From assembly GCA_048493715.1 (NCBI GenBank), contig JBGDCZ010000013.1, positions 1-64,000 on the forward strand: DNA of 64,000 nt, given 5' to 3'. How positions within the stretch are numbered: position 1 is the stretch's first letter; each line of letters starts with the position of its first letter. This DNA comes from Arsenophonus sp048493715. Its GTDB lineage: Bacteria; Pseudomonadota; Gammaproteobacteria; Enterobacterales; Enterobacteriaceae. Positions 19,026-29,012 of the stretch are shown one piece after another. A program made the position numbers and the translations under genes. The notes below the pieces were generated by a model. It ran no database searches. It was not told the origin of the DNA and was given only the letters and a program-made list of their open reading frames with translations.

Positions 19026-19963
19026 TTTTCCCCTCGCTTTATAGATAGTGGATTCTGTTTATTCATTAAGCCAACAAATAATTCCTCCAAACGATTTACC
19101 TTATTACGCATGCTGGTTATCTGTACACCCTGCACAGATAATTGGCTAAACAAACCATGCAGCCCCTGATCTCGAAGTACATCGACTTCTAGGGTTGAAG
19201 TATCCACTAGCCTGGATTTATAACCCTCTAATCTAGGAATCACACTCTTCGGCGCCAAATCAAAAACAAACGTTTCTGACTCCAACTGATTAAGTAGTTT
19301 TTTCATACTGGTATTCTCAATCAATTTACCATACTGAATAACGCCAATATTACGACATAACATTTCCGCTTCTTCCAGATAATGCGTCGTTAAAATAATA
19401 GTTGTGCCTTGCGCGTTTAAGGTTTTCAAAAAACTCCACATTGAGCGGCGTAGTTCAATATCGACACCTGCGGTTGGTTCGTCCAAAATTAACAACTTTG
19501 GTTGATGCATCAACGCACGAGCAATCATTAAACGACGTTTCATACCACCTGACAGATCTCGCGCCGGCTCATCACGTTTGTTCCACAAAGCCAGTTGTGA
19601 AAGATATATTTCTGCTCTGGACAACGCTATCGAACGTGGGACGCCATAGTAACCCGCTTGATTCAACACTATCTGTAATACCGTTTCAAACGGATTAAAA
19701 TTGAATTCTTGTGGGACTAACCCCAATTGACGTTTTACATTAACCATATCTTTATCAAGATCGTAACCAAACACTCTCACTTTACCATTAGTTTTATTGA
19801 CTAATGAACTGATAATACCAATTGTCGTTGATTTACCTGCCCCATTAGGCCCTAATAAGGCATAGAAATCACCAACCTCAACCTGTAAATCAATTCCGGT
19901 TAATGCTTTTACACCACCAGGATAGGTTTTGGTAAGCTGGAGCAGCTCTAAAGCATAAGCCAT
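19022..19963 (-). CDS. yadG: YadG, ABC transporter ATP-binding protein
   Basis: ATPase of the YadGH exporter-type complex. Walker A is GPNGAGKST (about residues 37-45), the ABC signature DLSGGMKRRLMIARAL, Walker B LLILDEPTAGVD, and the switch histidine is in TTHYLEEAE. The 313 residues are close to E. coli's 308. It is divergent from can with a 161-bp gap, the same arrangement as in E. coli. Confidence 0.96.
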   Translation of the reverse strand: MAYALELLQLTKTYPGGVKALTGIDLQVEVGDFYALLGPNGAGKSTTIGIISSLVNKTNGKVRVFGYDLDKDMVNVKRQLGLVPQEFNFNPFETVLQIVLNQAGYYGVPRSIALSRAEIYLSQLALWNKRDEPARDLSGGMKRRLMIARALMHQPKLLILDEPTAGVDIELRRSMWSFLKTLNAQGTTIILTTHYLEEAEMLCRNIGVIQYGKLIENTSMKKLLNQLESETFVFDLAPKSVIPRLEGYKSRLVDTSTLEVDVLRDQGLHGLFSQLSVQGVQITSMRNKVNRLEELFVGLMNKQNPLSIKRGEN

Positions 19964-20124
19964 AAAAAACCTTTCTTATCTATTTTTATTTCATGCATAA
20001 TAAATCACACCATTAGCAATCTTTTTTCAATGAAACTATAACTAACAGCTAGCAAATATTAAAAAATAAATTTATGTTGTATATGATTATTATTGCAGTT
20101 AAACATAACTAATCCACGTGAATT

Positions 20125-20778
20125 ATGATGAAAAAAATTAAACAGCTGTTTGACAACAATCAACAGTGGTCAGAATCGGTAACCAAAGAAAATCCCTCTT
20201 TTTTTAAAGAATTATCAAAATTTCAAAACCCACACTTCCTGTGGATAGGCTGTTCTGATAGCCGCGTTCCAGCCGAAAAATTAATCAAAGCAGCGCCAGG
20301 TGATCTATTTGTCCATCGAAATGTAGCTAATTTAGTGATCCATACTGATCTAAATTGCCTTTCTGTCATTCAATATGCTGTAGACGTATTAAAAGTTGAA
20401 CACATTATTATTTGTGGTCACTATGGTTGCGGTGGTATAGAAGCCACAATTGATAATATTGAAAGAGGACTAATTAATAACTGGCTACTACATGTACGCG
20501 ACATCTGGTTTAAACATAGCTTAATCTTAGGGGAACTGGCTCCTCAAGAACGGGTAAATCGCTTATGCGAGCTCAATGTCATTGAGCAAGTTTATAATCT
20601 TGGTCATTCTACAATAATACAATCTGCCTGGCAGCGCAGCCAAAACGTCATAATTCATGGCTGGGTATATGGTATACAGAATGGCAGACTCAATGATCTT
20701 GATGTTACCGCTAATAGTTGTGAACAACTTGAAATCACATATCGACAAGCTATCGCTAAATTAAGCCAGCAAAAATAA
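20125..20778 (+). CDS. can: Can, beta-carbonic anhydrase
   Basis: Interconverts CO2 and bicarbonate, supplying bicarbonate to carboxylases at low CO2. Zinc ligands are in WIGCSDSRVPAEK (Cys, with the Asp-Arg dyad) and ICGHYGCGG (His and Cys). VHRNVANLV and AVDVLKVEHIII are typical. The 217 residues compare with 220 in E. coli. Two adjacent ATGs make the exact start ambiguous by one codon. It is convergent with hpt, separated by a strong palindromic terminator. Confidence 0.96.
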   Translation: MMKKIKQLFDNNQQWSESVTKENPSFFKELSKFQNPHFLWIGCSDSRVPAEKLIKAAPGDLFVHRNVANLVIHTDLNCLSVIQYAVDVLKVEHIIICGHYGCGGIEATIDNIERGLINNWLLHVRDIWFKHSLILGELAPQERVNRLCELNVIEQVYNLGHSTIIQSAWQRSQNVIIHGWVYGIQNGRLNDLDVTANSCEQLEITYRQAIAKLSQQK

Positions 20779-20785
20779 GCCCAGT

Positions 20786-20812
20786 AAAAAATCGAACTAT
20801 AGTTCGATTTTT
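20786..20812. terminator. Bidirectional terminator between can and hpt
   Basis: Perfect palindrome AATCGAACTATAGTTCGATT flanked by A-runs on the left and T-runs on the right, so it can terminate both convergent genes. Confidence 0.85.
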
Positions 20813-20835
20813 CATTCAACAAATAACATTACCGC

Positions 20836-21372
20836 TTAATCGTCTAGTAAAATAACATGTCCTATATAGGGTAAATGTCGATATTGCTGTGCATAGTCGA
20901 TACCATAACCAACAACAAACTCGTCTTGAATAGGATAACCTATCCACTCAACAGAAACTTCTACTTCACGTCGGGAAGGTTTGTCTAATAGCGTACAAAT
21001 AGCGATAGACTTAGGGCCACGTAATGCTAGAATTTCCCGGACTTTTTTCAGTGTATTACCAGAATCAATAATATCTTCCACAATCAGCACATGCTTGCCA
21101 CGAATATCCTCATCCAGATCCTTAATAATTTTCACATCACGGCTTGAAGTCATGCCATTGCCATAACTGGATACTGTCATAAAATCAACTTCATGAGGAA
21201 TATCAATTTTACGACATAAATCCGCCATAAAAATAAAAGAACCTTTCAAAAGACCAGCTAACACCAACTCATCTTTTAGCGATTTATAATGTTCAACAAT
21301 CTCTTTTGCCATCTCATCAACACGTCGTTTAACATCCCCTTCTGAGATCATGACTTCTACAATTTGTTTCAT
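20836..21372 (-). CDS. hpt: Hpt, hypoxanthine phosphoribosyltransferase
   Basis: Salvages hypoxanthine (and weakly guanine) to the nucleotide using PRPP. The PRPP-binding signature is VLIVEDIIDSGNTL; the flexible-loop region has DFMTVSSYGNGM, and the base-contact region VEWIGYPIQDEFVVGYGIDY. The 178 residues match E. coli. The start MKQIVEVMIS is conserved. Purine salvage by Hpt and Mtn survives in this otherwise shrinking genome. Confidence 0.96.
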   Translation of the reverse strand: MKQIVEVMISEGDVKRRVDEMAKEIVEHYKSLKDELVLAGLLKGSFIFMADLCRKIDIPHEVDFMTVSSYGNGMTSSRDVKIIKDLDEDIRGKHVLIVEDIIDSGNTLKKVREILALRGPKSIAICTLLDKPSRREVEVSVEWIGYPIQDEFVVGYGIDYAQQYRHLPYIGHVILLDD

Positions 21373-21492
21373 AACTTTAGGTCTTCACACAAATAAAGAG
21401 CATAGATTCTAACATAAGGGCAATACAATAAAAGACGCGATAAAATGCCCTCATTCAATATTGATTAACTACATAAATTAAAGCTAATAATC

Positions 21493-21860
21493 TTAGCTGA
21501 CAGAGAAACTGAGCATCATTCCTGTATCTTCATGCTCTAACAAATGGCAATGCGCCATATAGCGATTAGCGATGCGCTTACGTTGCAATATGATCAAACT
21601 TTACCAACACCTCACTGATATCGCCATCAACCCGGACGGTATCTTTCCAACCTTGGCGATGAATAGTCACTGGTTGGCCATTTTCGGTAAGGATCCTAAA
21701 CTGAGCTCCATGAATATGAAAAGAATGTAACATCATGTCACCGCGACCTGATATGATCCAGTGTTTATATTGTCCTTTAACAATTAAATGCCAATTCAGT
21801 CATTGAAAAAGTCGGCCATTAATACTATTAGCACGTTGCAAATCAAATGGTTGATTCCGG
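21493..21860 (-). pseudogene. cueO: C-terminal relic of cueO, multicopper oxidase
   Basis: CueO oxidises periplasmic Cu(I). Only the last domain remains: GDMMLHSFHIHGAQFRIL (copper ligands HxH), GWKDTVRVDGDISEVLVKFD, and, after a frameshift, YMAHCHLLEHEDTGMMLSF with the Cys-His-His type-1 copper ligands. It ends at the stop 21493-21495. Everything upstream of about 21860 is missing and a MATE relic begins there in the opposite orientation. The location beside hpt matches E. coli (cueO-gcd-hpt). Confidence 0.85.
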
Positions 21861-21861
21861 A

Positions 21862-22727
21862 AGCAATTTCAATCATATTAGCTGCATGCTTACGTGTTTA
21901 TGGCAAATCACAACCAGCAATGTGGGTAACATTTTATTGCTAATATATCCCCATTATCGGCAATATGATCGTTTTATATGGTTTCTTTGGCTTGCCACAA
22001 TATAGCCTAACAGGCGTTGCCTGGTCTACGATCATCGGCCGGATAGTTGCTATCGTCTTACTTTTCTGTTCCCACTGGTCGAAAAGTATGTTAAATAAAA
22101 TATTACATATCGGACTCCCATCCGCAGGAGAAAATTTAGTTTGGATTTTACACTATATGGTTGCTTCTACTTTCATCGGCTTAATGGGAGAAACCTCTCT
22201 TGCAGCTCAAACCCTCTATTTCTAGCTTTCACTATTTATAATGCTGTTTGGTATATCTTTAGCATTGGTAATGAAATCATGGTTGGTCATTTAGTCGGTG
22301 CTAAGCGCTTTGAAGATGCCTACCAAAGAGGATTGAAAAGCTTAAAATGGGGATTTTTTATTATCATTAGGATTGTATTTTGCTTCTGGTTATTTTGTAT
22401 CCCGTTATTAGATACAATTACCGAAGATCAGAATATTATTACTTCCTCTTTTTCTTACTCTCGATTTTTCTAGAGCCAGACAGAACACTGAATATTGTTA
22501 TGGTGAATGTCTTACGTGTTGCTGGCGATGTCCGTTTTCCCTTCTATAGCACGCTTATTTCTACGTGGGGTATTGCGCTTCCAATTAGCTATTTTTTAGG
22601 CTTTAAAATGGAAATGGGATTACTAGGGATCTGGCTAGGTTTTCTATGTGATGAATGGCTACAAGGTTTAACCAATACCTGGCGTTGGTATTCTAAACGT
22701 TGGCAAGCCAAGCGGCTCGATATCTAA
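21862..22727 (+). pseudogene. Broken MATE-family multidrug efflux pump
   Basis: Multi-membrane-span remnant with MATE signatures: a decayed EAISIILAACLRVYG opening, IIGNMIVLYGFFGLPQYS, GVAWSTIIGR, ILHIGLPSAGENLVWIL, YMVASTFIGLMGETSLAAQTL, then in a shifted frame SIGNEIMVGHLVGAKRFEDAYQRG, and in another RTLNIVMVNVLRVAGDVRFP and LLGIWLGFLCDEWLQG. The N-terminal 100 or so residues are missing. At least three frame disruptions. MATE pumps expel cationic drugs using Na+ or H+ gradients. Confidence 0.8.
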
Positions 22728-22814
22728 TATCATTAATACCTTCGTTGTCTTTAAGCTACAAAGATAGCAAAAAATAACGCATCAACTAATGTTTGTTGCT
22801 AACAATGCAAATTG

Positions 22815-23752
22815 TTACCGAATTTGCTCTTCAGGTAAATGTAAACCAATAAAAACCATTACCCCTTGACGTACTTCGCCATGTTGCCACTCACGATCCC
22901 AATCTGCACTATATAGACGCTGGACTCCTTAAAATATTAATCGGCGAGATTGATGTTTAATCGCTAACACTCCTTTATATCGCAAGAAATTATCAGCATA
23001 ACACAATAATAACACCTCCATCATTTTTGACAACTCCGTTAGATCAACAGCTTGATCAAGATAGACCACGATCGATTGAATAGCATTCTGTGTGCTAGAT
23101 ATAAAACGAAAAGTTGGCTTTGAAATGGTTAGTTGATCACTAAGCATAAATCCATTTATATTAAATAATTGCTGTATAGCTATATCACCATGAGTGACTT
23201 CATAAATAGGGGCTCAGGCATTAATACGCTGCAAACGCGCTATCTCAATGCTGCATGATTCGCTTGAACATCAGTCTTAGTTAGCAAAATACAATCTGCG
23301 TAACCGATTTGAACTTGGGCAATAACAAATTGATTAAGCTGTTCTTCGGCGTGCACCGCATCCACCAGTGCAATAATGCCATCTAAAAAGAAACACTGAC
23401 AAAATACTTGATGAGAAAAGAAAGTTTGCATAATAGGGCTAGGATCAGTCATGCCGGTACCTTCAATAATAAGGTGATCAAAAACTAATTGCTTGTTATC
23501 AAAACCAGCAAGCAAATCTAATAACGTATTTTCCAATTCGTTCGAGCGATTGCAACAAATACAACCATTACTTAACGTTGTTATCTGGCTAGCATTGTCA
23601 CCGATTAGTTGATTATCAATTGGCTCTGCCCCCAATTCATTTTCAATAACTGCAATTTTATAGCCATGTTCAACATTGAGAATATGACGCAGCAATATAG
23701 TTTTCCCTGCCTCCAGAAAGCCCGTTAATATTGTTACTGATATTGGTGTCAT
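22815..23752 (-). pseudogene. yjiA: Broken yjiA, COG0523/CobW-family GTPase
   Basis: YjiA is a metal-binding P-loop GTPase of uncertain target. The first half is continuous: TILTGFLEAGKTILLRHIL (Walker A, with Glu replacing the usual Gly of FLGAGKTT), VIENELGAEPIDNQLI, the metal motif NGCICC and IALVDAVHAEEQLNQF. After HAALR it stops; the remainder (RINA, APIYEVTHGDIAI, MLSDQ, PTFRFI, FLRYKGVLAI, QRLYSADWDREW, VMVFIGLHLPEEQIR) lies in other frames with a TGA. In E. coli it is the third gene of btsT-yjiX-yjiA, the same order as here. Confidence 0.88.
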
Positions 23753-23790
23753 GATAAGCCCCAGTCCAGTTATCCCATCCTAAATAATCG

Positions 23791-23999
23791 TTAGCAACAG
23801 CGAAAACCCCCTTTGTCACTACTACCATACCGCGCTTGTTGATATTTGCGAAAAAATTCTTCATAGGTCATGATCGGCTGTTGCGGATGATTATTACGCA
23901 TATGCTGAACATCTGAACATAATTATCATAATCGGGGATGCCGATTGGCATAAGTGCCACCTGCCCTAAATATTTGCCAGCTTGTCCAAGATTATTAAA
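23791..23999 (-). pseudogene. yjiX: Broken yjiX (YbdD/YjiX family small protein)
   Basis: A small protein of about 67 residues that accompanies CstA/BtsT transporters; function unknown. Recognisable pieces: FNNLGQAGKYLGQVALMPIG, IPDYDNYV, then after a frameshift HMRNNHPQQPIMTYEEFF and RKYQQARYGSSDKGGFRCC. The conserved initiator Met is replaced by ATT in this frame. Too short and too broken to appear as an open frame. It sits between the btsT and yjiA relics. Confidence 0.75.
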
Positions 24000-24014
24000 A
24001 ATATATTATGCCTT

Positions 24015-24032
24015 CCCCCCCCCCCCCCCCCC
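24015..24032. repeat. 18-base poly-C tract
   Basis: Eighteen consecutive C followed by ACACACAC, i.e. (GT)4 then G18 on the minus strand. It is between the btsT relic and the yjiX relic. It stands out strongly in this AT-rich sequence and could be a slippage-prone tract or a sequencing/assembly artefact. Confidence 0.9.
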
Positions 24033-24084
24033 ACACACACAGAGTTATAATATATTAGGAGGGGAGTAATAGATTTAACTTTAA

Positions 24085-25093
24085 TTAATGTATGGATGAA
24101 ACTTTAATATCACTTTCAGCGACCGAAACATCAGCTGTTTTACCATCTGTACGTTTAGGGGTTATCCATGCTTTTTATAGCGGTTTTAAATCCATAAAAA
24201 ATAATGCCATACACCACTAACAAGAATAAAATACTTAATCCTGCATTAGTATAATTATTAATCACAATATGATACATATCAGACAATTGTTGAGCCGTTG
24301 CTTCAGCATTAGCTGCTGCTACCTTTGCTTGGTATAAATGAACCAAATACATAAACCCTTCCAACTGAGGATCACGGCTAAATAATTTCAAACCTAATGC
24401 CCAGGTAGTACATATTAATAACCATATAGCCGGAACAACCGTTACCCAAATATATTTAGTCCGTTTCATTGTAATTAAAATAACGCTACTTAATACTGAA
24501 GCAACTGCCGCTAACATCTGATTGGAAATACCGAATAATGGCCATAAACTTTTAACTACCCCTGTAAACAATGAATCTGTCTTTTTTAACATAGGGATAA
24601 AATTAGCCAAATAAGGCAATTGAACCTGGTACCACCCCCATCTCTTTTTTACAATTTTCCCTAAAGAAATACCATTACGGCGTGATTAAATAAACAACAC
24701 CATAAAATCCTGCACAACACCCGCTAATAACCAAAGTGTGCCTGGTAAATAACCAACCTGTGCCGCCAATACCGGGCCTACTAATGGGCCAGCCCCCGCA
24801 ATTGCCGCAAAGTGATGACCAAATAAAACATTGCGATTAGTTGGTGCATAATTTAATCCATCATTATTAATGACTGCTGGTGTTGAACAAGTTGGATCAA
24901 GCTGCAATACTTTTTTAGCAATATATAAACTGTAATAACGATATGAAATTAAATAAACGGCAATCGAAGCAACAATGATCCATAAAGCACTAATATGCTC
25001 TCCACGTCTAAGTGCAACTACAGCTAAACAAATAGCGCCAATAATCCCTAAGATTATCCAAGGGATATGCTTTAATATATTATTCTTATTCAT
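24085..25093 (-). pseudogene. btsT: Broken btsT (yjiY), pyruvate/CstA-family transporter
   Basis: CstA-family peptide/pyruvate transporter, about 716 residues when intact. The first part (MNKNNILKHIPWIILG, RGEHISALWIIVASIAVYL, GHHFAAIAGAGPLVGPVLAAQ) ends abruptly after QDFMVLFI. The central 400 or so residues are deleted. The C-terminal part carries LWPLFGISNQMLAAVASVL, MKRTKYIWVTVVPAIWLL and NYTNAGLSILFLLVVYGIIFYGFKTA. A one-base shift after MDNP separates it from the ending TDGKTADVSVAESDIKVSSIH. First gene of a btsT-yjiX-yjiA operon, all three members dead. Confidence 0.9.
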
Positions 25094-25538
25094 TCTTTCA
25101 AACCCTCTCTAGATCAATAAATATGTCAAATGGCAATAATTTCTATTTACTATTTTCAGCATTTTTTTCATAGTGATTAAAACTATCTTTTGCCATATTG
25201 AATATAATAAAATGGAAGAGGTAGTAGTTGATTTTGTTTTAAGTAAACGGTTAAATAAATCCAATGAGATGCTAAAAATAAAAAAAAGAAAATTTTTTTG
25301 TGACAATGCTAACAACATAGTTGTTAACTATTACCATATTACACGTTACTTTCAAGTTAAAAATGTTATGATTATAAAATGATAAATATTATTAGATTAA
25401 TAAAAATAAAATATTGCTGTTTAATAAAAGTGGAGTTAATATTATAATTAACTTAATAAACAATGTAGCAAAACGATAGGAAATTAAACAATCATTATGT
25501 CTGATAGATATCTTAATATCCTTAATAAGAAAATTGTT
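25094..25538. other. AT-rich spacer without genes
   Basis: About 440 bp between the btsT relic and the fimbrial operon. Short open frames on both strands are low-complexity and resemble nothing. It would hold the end of the fimbrial transcript, but no clear terminator hairpin was seen. Confidence 0.5.
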
Positions 25539-26447
25539 TTACTTATAATCAATAGTAAATGTTGCTATCGCATTAACCGTTCCGACAGAAATTTTATTAT
25601 CAGTTTGATAGAATTTAGCACTGTAAGTTAATTGTTTTAAAAAATCCATATCGAATTTTTTATTAAATATTATAGGCTTATTGTTAGCAAAAATTTGAAT
25701 ACCAACCCCGCTCGCTGACGAAATTTTATCCGCTTGTATAACGCCATTTGAATCTCCACCTTGCCAGGTAATATATGCCTGATTAACTCCTTTACATTTT
25801 ACGTTAATATTAAAAGTGCGCTCACCGACGGTAGTACCTCTCCCTTTAAAATCACTCTTAAATATTGTTCCCATCTGAACATTCAATTTTGGCATTGTTA
25901 CTTTACATGACTGTTCCTTAATTTTAAATCTAGGGATATTATAAGTGAATAATGTTTCTCCGGTCTCTCGTTCCCCATTTCGATGAGCAAGGGTTATTTT
26001 TATAGGATTCACTTCTCCGGCTTGAAAAGCAGAATAAATAATTATATTAAAATGGCCAATAAATATCCTTTTATTACCATTACCAATTCTCCTAAAACTA
26101 TTCAATTTCATTTTTTTCGGGCTATCGCCCTTTCGAACAAGATTCCAGCGCAATTTAACGCCCTTAAGATTTGTATCAAAATAATATCTGCCGGTAACTT
26201 TCACTCCATCAATAGATTTAACATAAATATATTGATTACCTTTTATCTGGCAATTGACCTTAATTTCATTACTAATTTTTCTTATTCTATAAGGGAAATG
26301 TGTATTATCATGATGAATTGATATTTCATCAAATATAATATTTTCTACTGTCTTATCAGCTGAACATTTTCCTGCAATAGCTAACGAAGTATAACTCTGT
26401 ATTAAAATAAAAATCATCAATAAAAATATTTTAACTTTAAATGACAT
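25539..26447 (-). CDS. Fimbrial tip adhesin-like protein
   Basis: Last gene of the fimbrial operon. From ATG 26447 (preceded by AGGA 7 nt upstream) it encodes 302 residues: a signal peptide (MSFKVKIFLLMIFILI, cleavage near LAIAGKC), an N-terminal domain of about 160 residues with a Cys pair (GKCSADK and VNCQIK), and a C-terminal pilin-like domain with a second Cys pair (SCKVTM and VKCKGV). The ending ATFTIDYK with a penultimate Tyr is typical of chaperone-recognised fimbrial subunits. Two domains, length and position suggest a tip adhesin or minor subunit; the receptor cannot be told. The TTG at 26474 as a start is less likely. The frame is fully open. Confidence 0.75.
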   Translation of the reverse strand: MSFKVKIFLLMIFILIQSYTSLAIAGKCSADKTVENIIFDEISIHHDNTHFPYRIRKISNEIKVNCQIKGNQYIYVKSIDGVKVTGRYYFDTNLKGVKLRWNLVRKGDSPKKMKLNSFRRIGNGNKRIFIGHFNIIIYSAFQAGEVNPIKITLAHRNGERETGETLFTYNIPRFKIKEQSCKVTMPKLNVQMGTIFKSDFKGRGTTVGERTFNINVKCKGVNQAYITWQGGDSNGVIQADKISSASGVGIQIFANNKPIIFNKKFDMDFLKQLTYSAKFYQTDNKISVGTVNAIATFTIDYK

Positions 26448-26480
26448 ATAATTCCTATCTATTTTTATATTCAAAATTTG

Positions 26481-29012
26481 TTAATCTATATAACAATCAG
26501 CATCTATTTCTAAAATATCTGTTTTTCTTGATAAGTTAGAAAGATCTATATTAGCGTAACACTGTTCCTTTTTATTTTTTCCCCATTGAACTTTTATTTT
26601 TGCCACATCAGGTACTGCATTTAAATATAATTCACCATCATCACCGACAATTCCGTGACTATCACCATCAATTAAACTAGCTATAGCACCAAAAGGAACT
26701 GGTTTATTATTTTGATATAATTTGACTAATGTGCGATTGCCACGACGCACGTGAAAATTAGCTATCGCTACAGCCCCCCTGGTTGGTACCACTTTCTGTA
26801 CCGGATTATCAATATCCACTCCATTTGCTAATGATTCAGTATCTAGCGTAATATAGTTATAATTATAAGGTTCACTATAGGGGATGACGGCATAGCCACG
26901 AGCATCTGTTTTAACAACACGATGATTTAATATTTTTGTTTCCACCACATCATCAACTTTAACTAATATAACCGTTTCACCTAATGGTTGAGAAAAAACA
27001 ATACCATTACGATGCGCAATTACACCGCCAGAAAGGCCATAATTAAAGGAGTGCTCATTATTGTTATAATTATATCCTACATTCATACGGGCTAAACTAT
27101 TAGTATAATTTAAAGCAACACCACCACCTAATTCTTTTAAACTGCTATAGTTGTTATCAAGCCGAATGTTATATAATAATTCATTATTATCTAATAGACT
27201 GCCATTGACGGCTAATTGCTGTCCATTTAACGAATTGTTATTAATATTGTAAGTTATCCAACCACTAGGTAACCATTTACTGAATGGGACAGAAACATTA
27301 AATGAAATTTGTTTATCTTTATTTTCAGTTGATTCATCATTATTATTAAAAAATAAATTTAATCCATAGGTAATATCAGCAATATTAATATTATAACCAG
27401 CAGATAACGAATGAGTGGTTCCTTTTTTTCCACGATAATTTTGCCAATATGCAGAAAAATAAATGTTACCAAAGTCTTGCATATTTTGATTGAGGGTAAA
27501 TTGAAACTGGCTAAGCTTATTTTGCTCATCGGCAGCATCTTTTTTTATTAAAGCTCTGTTTACCTCAGGAAATGAATAATATTCAGGGCTAGTATAAAAA
27601 TTTCCAGAAAAATCAAATGACATGCCTATTTCATCAATACTTTTCTCATATTGAATTTTATAAGACTGCCCTTTTTTATGTTTATGATTCGGCAATTGAG
27701 CATCAGCGAATACTGTATTTAAAAAAATAGCCCCAAAATCATCTAAACCAAAACCCGCACCAAGCGAAAGAGATAAATAATTCTCTGCCGCTTGTATGCC
27801 AGATAATAAACTTAATCGATTAGAAACCCCATATATACATGCTAATTCGCTAAAATAGGGGTTATAAAAATTTGTTTTCGAACTGGAATAACGTCCGACG
27901 GTAAACTGATACTTTAATTTACCTTCTCGTTGCATTATTGGCACTGAAGAAAATGGTTGGATAAATTTTGTCTGTTTGCCATTATCTTCAGTGATAGTAA
28001 CATGCAAATTACCTGTACCATATATTGCATAAAGATCGCTGATCACAAAAGGTCCCGGCGGAACATAATTTTCATAAATGATATAATTATTTTGCCGTAC
28101 CGTAACTCGTGCATTTGTTTGTGCTATTCCTCTAATAACCGGCGCAAAATCACGTTGACTACTTGGTAACATTAAATCATCGGAGATAATTGATGCACCA
28201 ATAAATTTTATACTTTCAAAAACATCATTACTGGTAAATGTTTCCCCTAAAACTATTTGGCTTTTTAATTTATGGATATCTCGTTGAATAAAATTATTAA
28301 TCGATGATAAATTATTTTTCTTTTTTTGTGATTCATAGTCATAAACTAATTGATTCCGAATGCGCCAAGCGCCTATATTAATTCCATTGTGTAAATTTAA
28401 ATAATAATTTTGACTATTTTGGTCGCGATTATGATTTTGTGAACCACTAAGATCATAACTCATTAAAAATGCCGTCTCTCCCTGTTGCCATAAATCTGTT
28501 GAAACTGTATCCCTGGCTTGACTATCCATAACCGCTTGCGGAATATTAATTTCAAGACTTTGTTGATGAAAATCGAATGATATTGTGGAATAGGGAATGT
28601 AATCCTCAATACTAGACAAAATATGTTCAGCTGGCAGATTCATCAATTCAGGAGAAGCAGCAATTTTAACCCCCCAATGTCTTAAATCAGCAACAGTTAA
28701 CTCAGCAAACAATTTCCCATTCTTTTGAACAAACTTAATATCCCTGTTCTCTTTTTCTGTGCCGTTAAGAAAAACAGTGACTCTATATGTTCCAGGTAAC
28801 TGTCCACCAGGGAAAGAAAATGAACTCAAGTCAATAACAGCCTGCTCAGAATTGCTTATTTCTAATGCTGATAACGGAAAATAATCTTGCGCAATAATTT
28901 CAGATAAGAATATTAGGTAATATAGTGTGATAAGAAAAAATATAGATGAGCGTGACAGTTTTTTTTCTAGTTGGTTATTAAAAAAAATCACATTAAAAAC
29001 CTTCCATTTCAT
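26481..29012 (-). CDS. Fimbrial outer-membrane usher
   Basis: PapC/FimD-family usher that threads pilins through the outer membrane. 843 residues, the family's normal size. The N-terminal chaperone-binding domain has YFPLSALEISNS and DLSSFSFPGGQLPGTYRVTVFLNG. The beta-barrel follows (for example SYDLSGSQ, GASIISDDLMLPSSQRDFAPVIRGIAQTNARVTV, YVPPGPFVISDLYA). The plug and C-terminal domains include NHRVVKTDARGYAVIPYSEPYNYN, TRGAVAIANFHV and PFGAIASLIDGDSHGIVGDDGELYL. ATG 29012 directly abuts the chaperone stop, but GGAAGG 8 nt before GTG 28991 makes codon 8 an attractive start. Intact. Confidence 0.93.
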   Translation of the reverse strand: MKWKVFNVIFFNNQLEKKLSRSSIFFLITLYYLIFLSEIIAQDYFPLSALEISNSEQAVIDLSSFSFPGGQLPGTYRVTVFLNGTEKENRDIKFVQKNGKLFAELTVADLRHWGVKIAASPELMNLPAEHILSSIEDYIPYSTISFDFHQQSLEINIPQAVMDSQARDTVSTDLWQQGETAFLMSYDLSGSQNHNRDQNSQNYYLNLHNGINIGAWRIRNQLVYDYESQKKKNNLSSINNFIQRDIHKLKSQIVLGETFTSNDVFESIKFIGASIISDDLMLPSSQRDFAPVIRGIAQTNARVTVRQNNYIIYENYVPPGPFVISDLYAIYGTGNLHVTITEDNGKQTKFIQPFSSVPIMQREGKLKYQFTVGRYSSSKTNFYNPYFSELACIYGVSNRLSLLSGIQAAENYLSLSLGAGFGLDDFGAIFLNTVFADAQLPNHKHKKGQSYKIQYEKSIDEIGMSFDFSGNFYTSPEYYSFPEVNRALIKKDAADEQNKLSQFQFTLNQNMQDFGNIYFSAYWQNYRGKKGTTHSLSAGYNINIADITYGLNLFFNNNDESTENKDKQISFNVSVPFSKWLPSGWITYNINNNSLNGQQLAVNGSLLDNNELLYNIRLDNNYSSLKELGGGVALNYTNSLARMNVGYNYNNNEHSFNYGLSGGVIAHRNGIVFSQPLGETVILVKVDDVVETKILNHRVVKTDARGYAVIPYSEPYNYNYITLDTESLANGVDIDNPVQKVVPTRGAVAIANFHVRRGNRTLVKLYQNNKPVPFGAIASLIDGDSHGIVGDDGELYLNAVPDVAKIKVQWGKNKKEQCYANIDLSNLSRKTDILEIDADCYID

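Noticed and set aside
25109..25382. Overlapping 69-codon frames on both strands between btsT and the fimbrial operon
   Set aside because: Low-complexity Lys/Asn/Ile-rich translations of AT-rich DNA without start signals or homologues.
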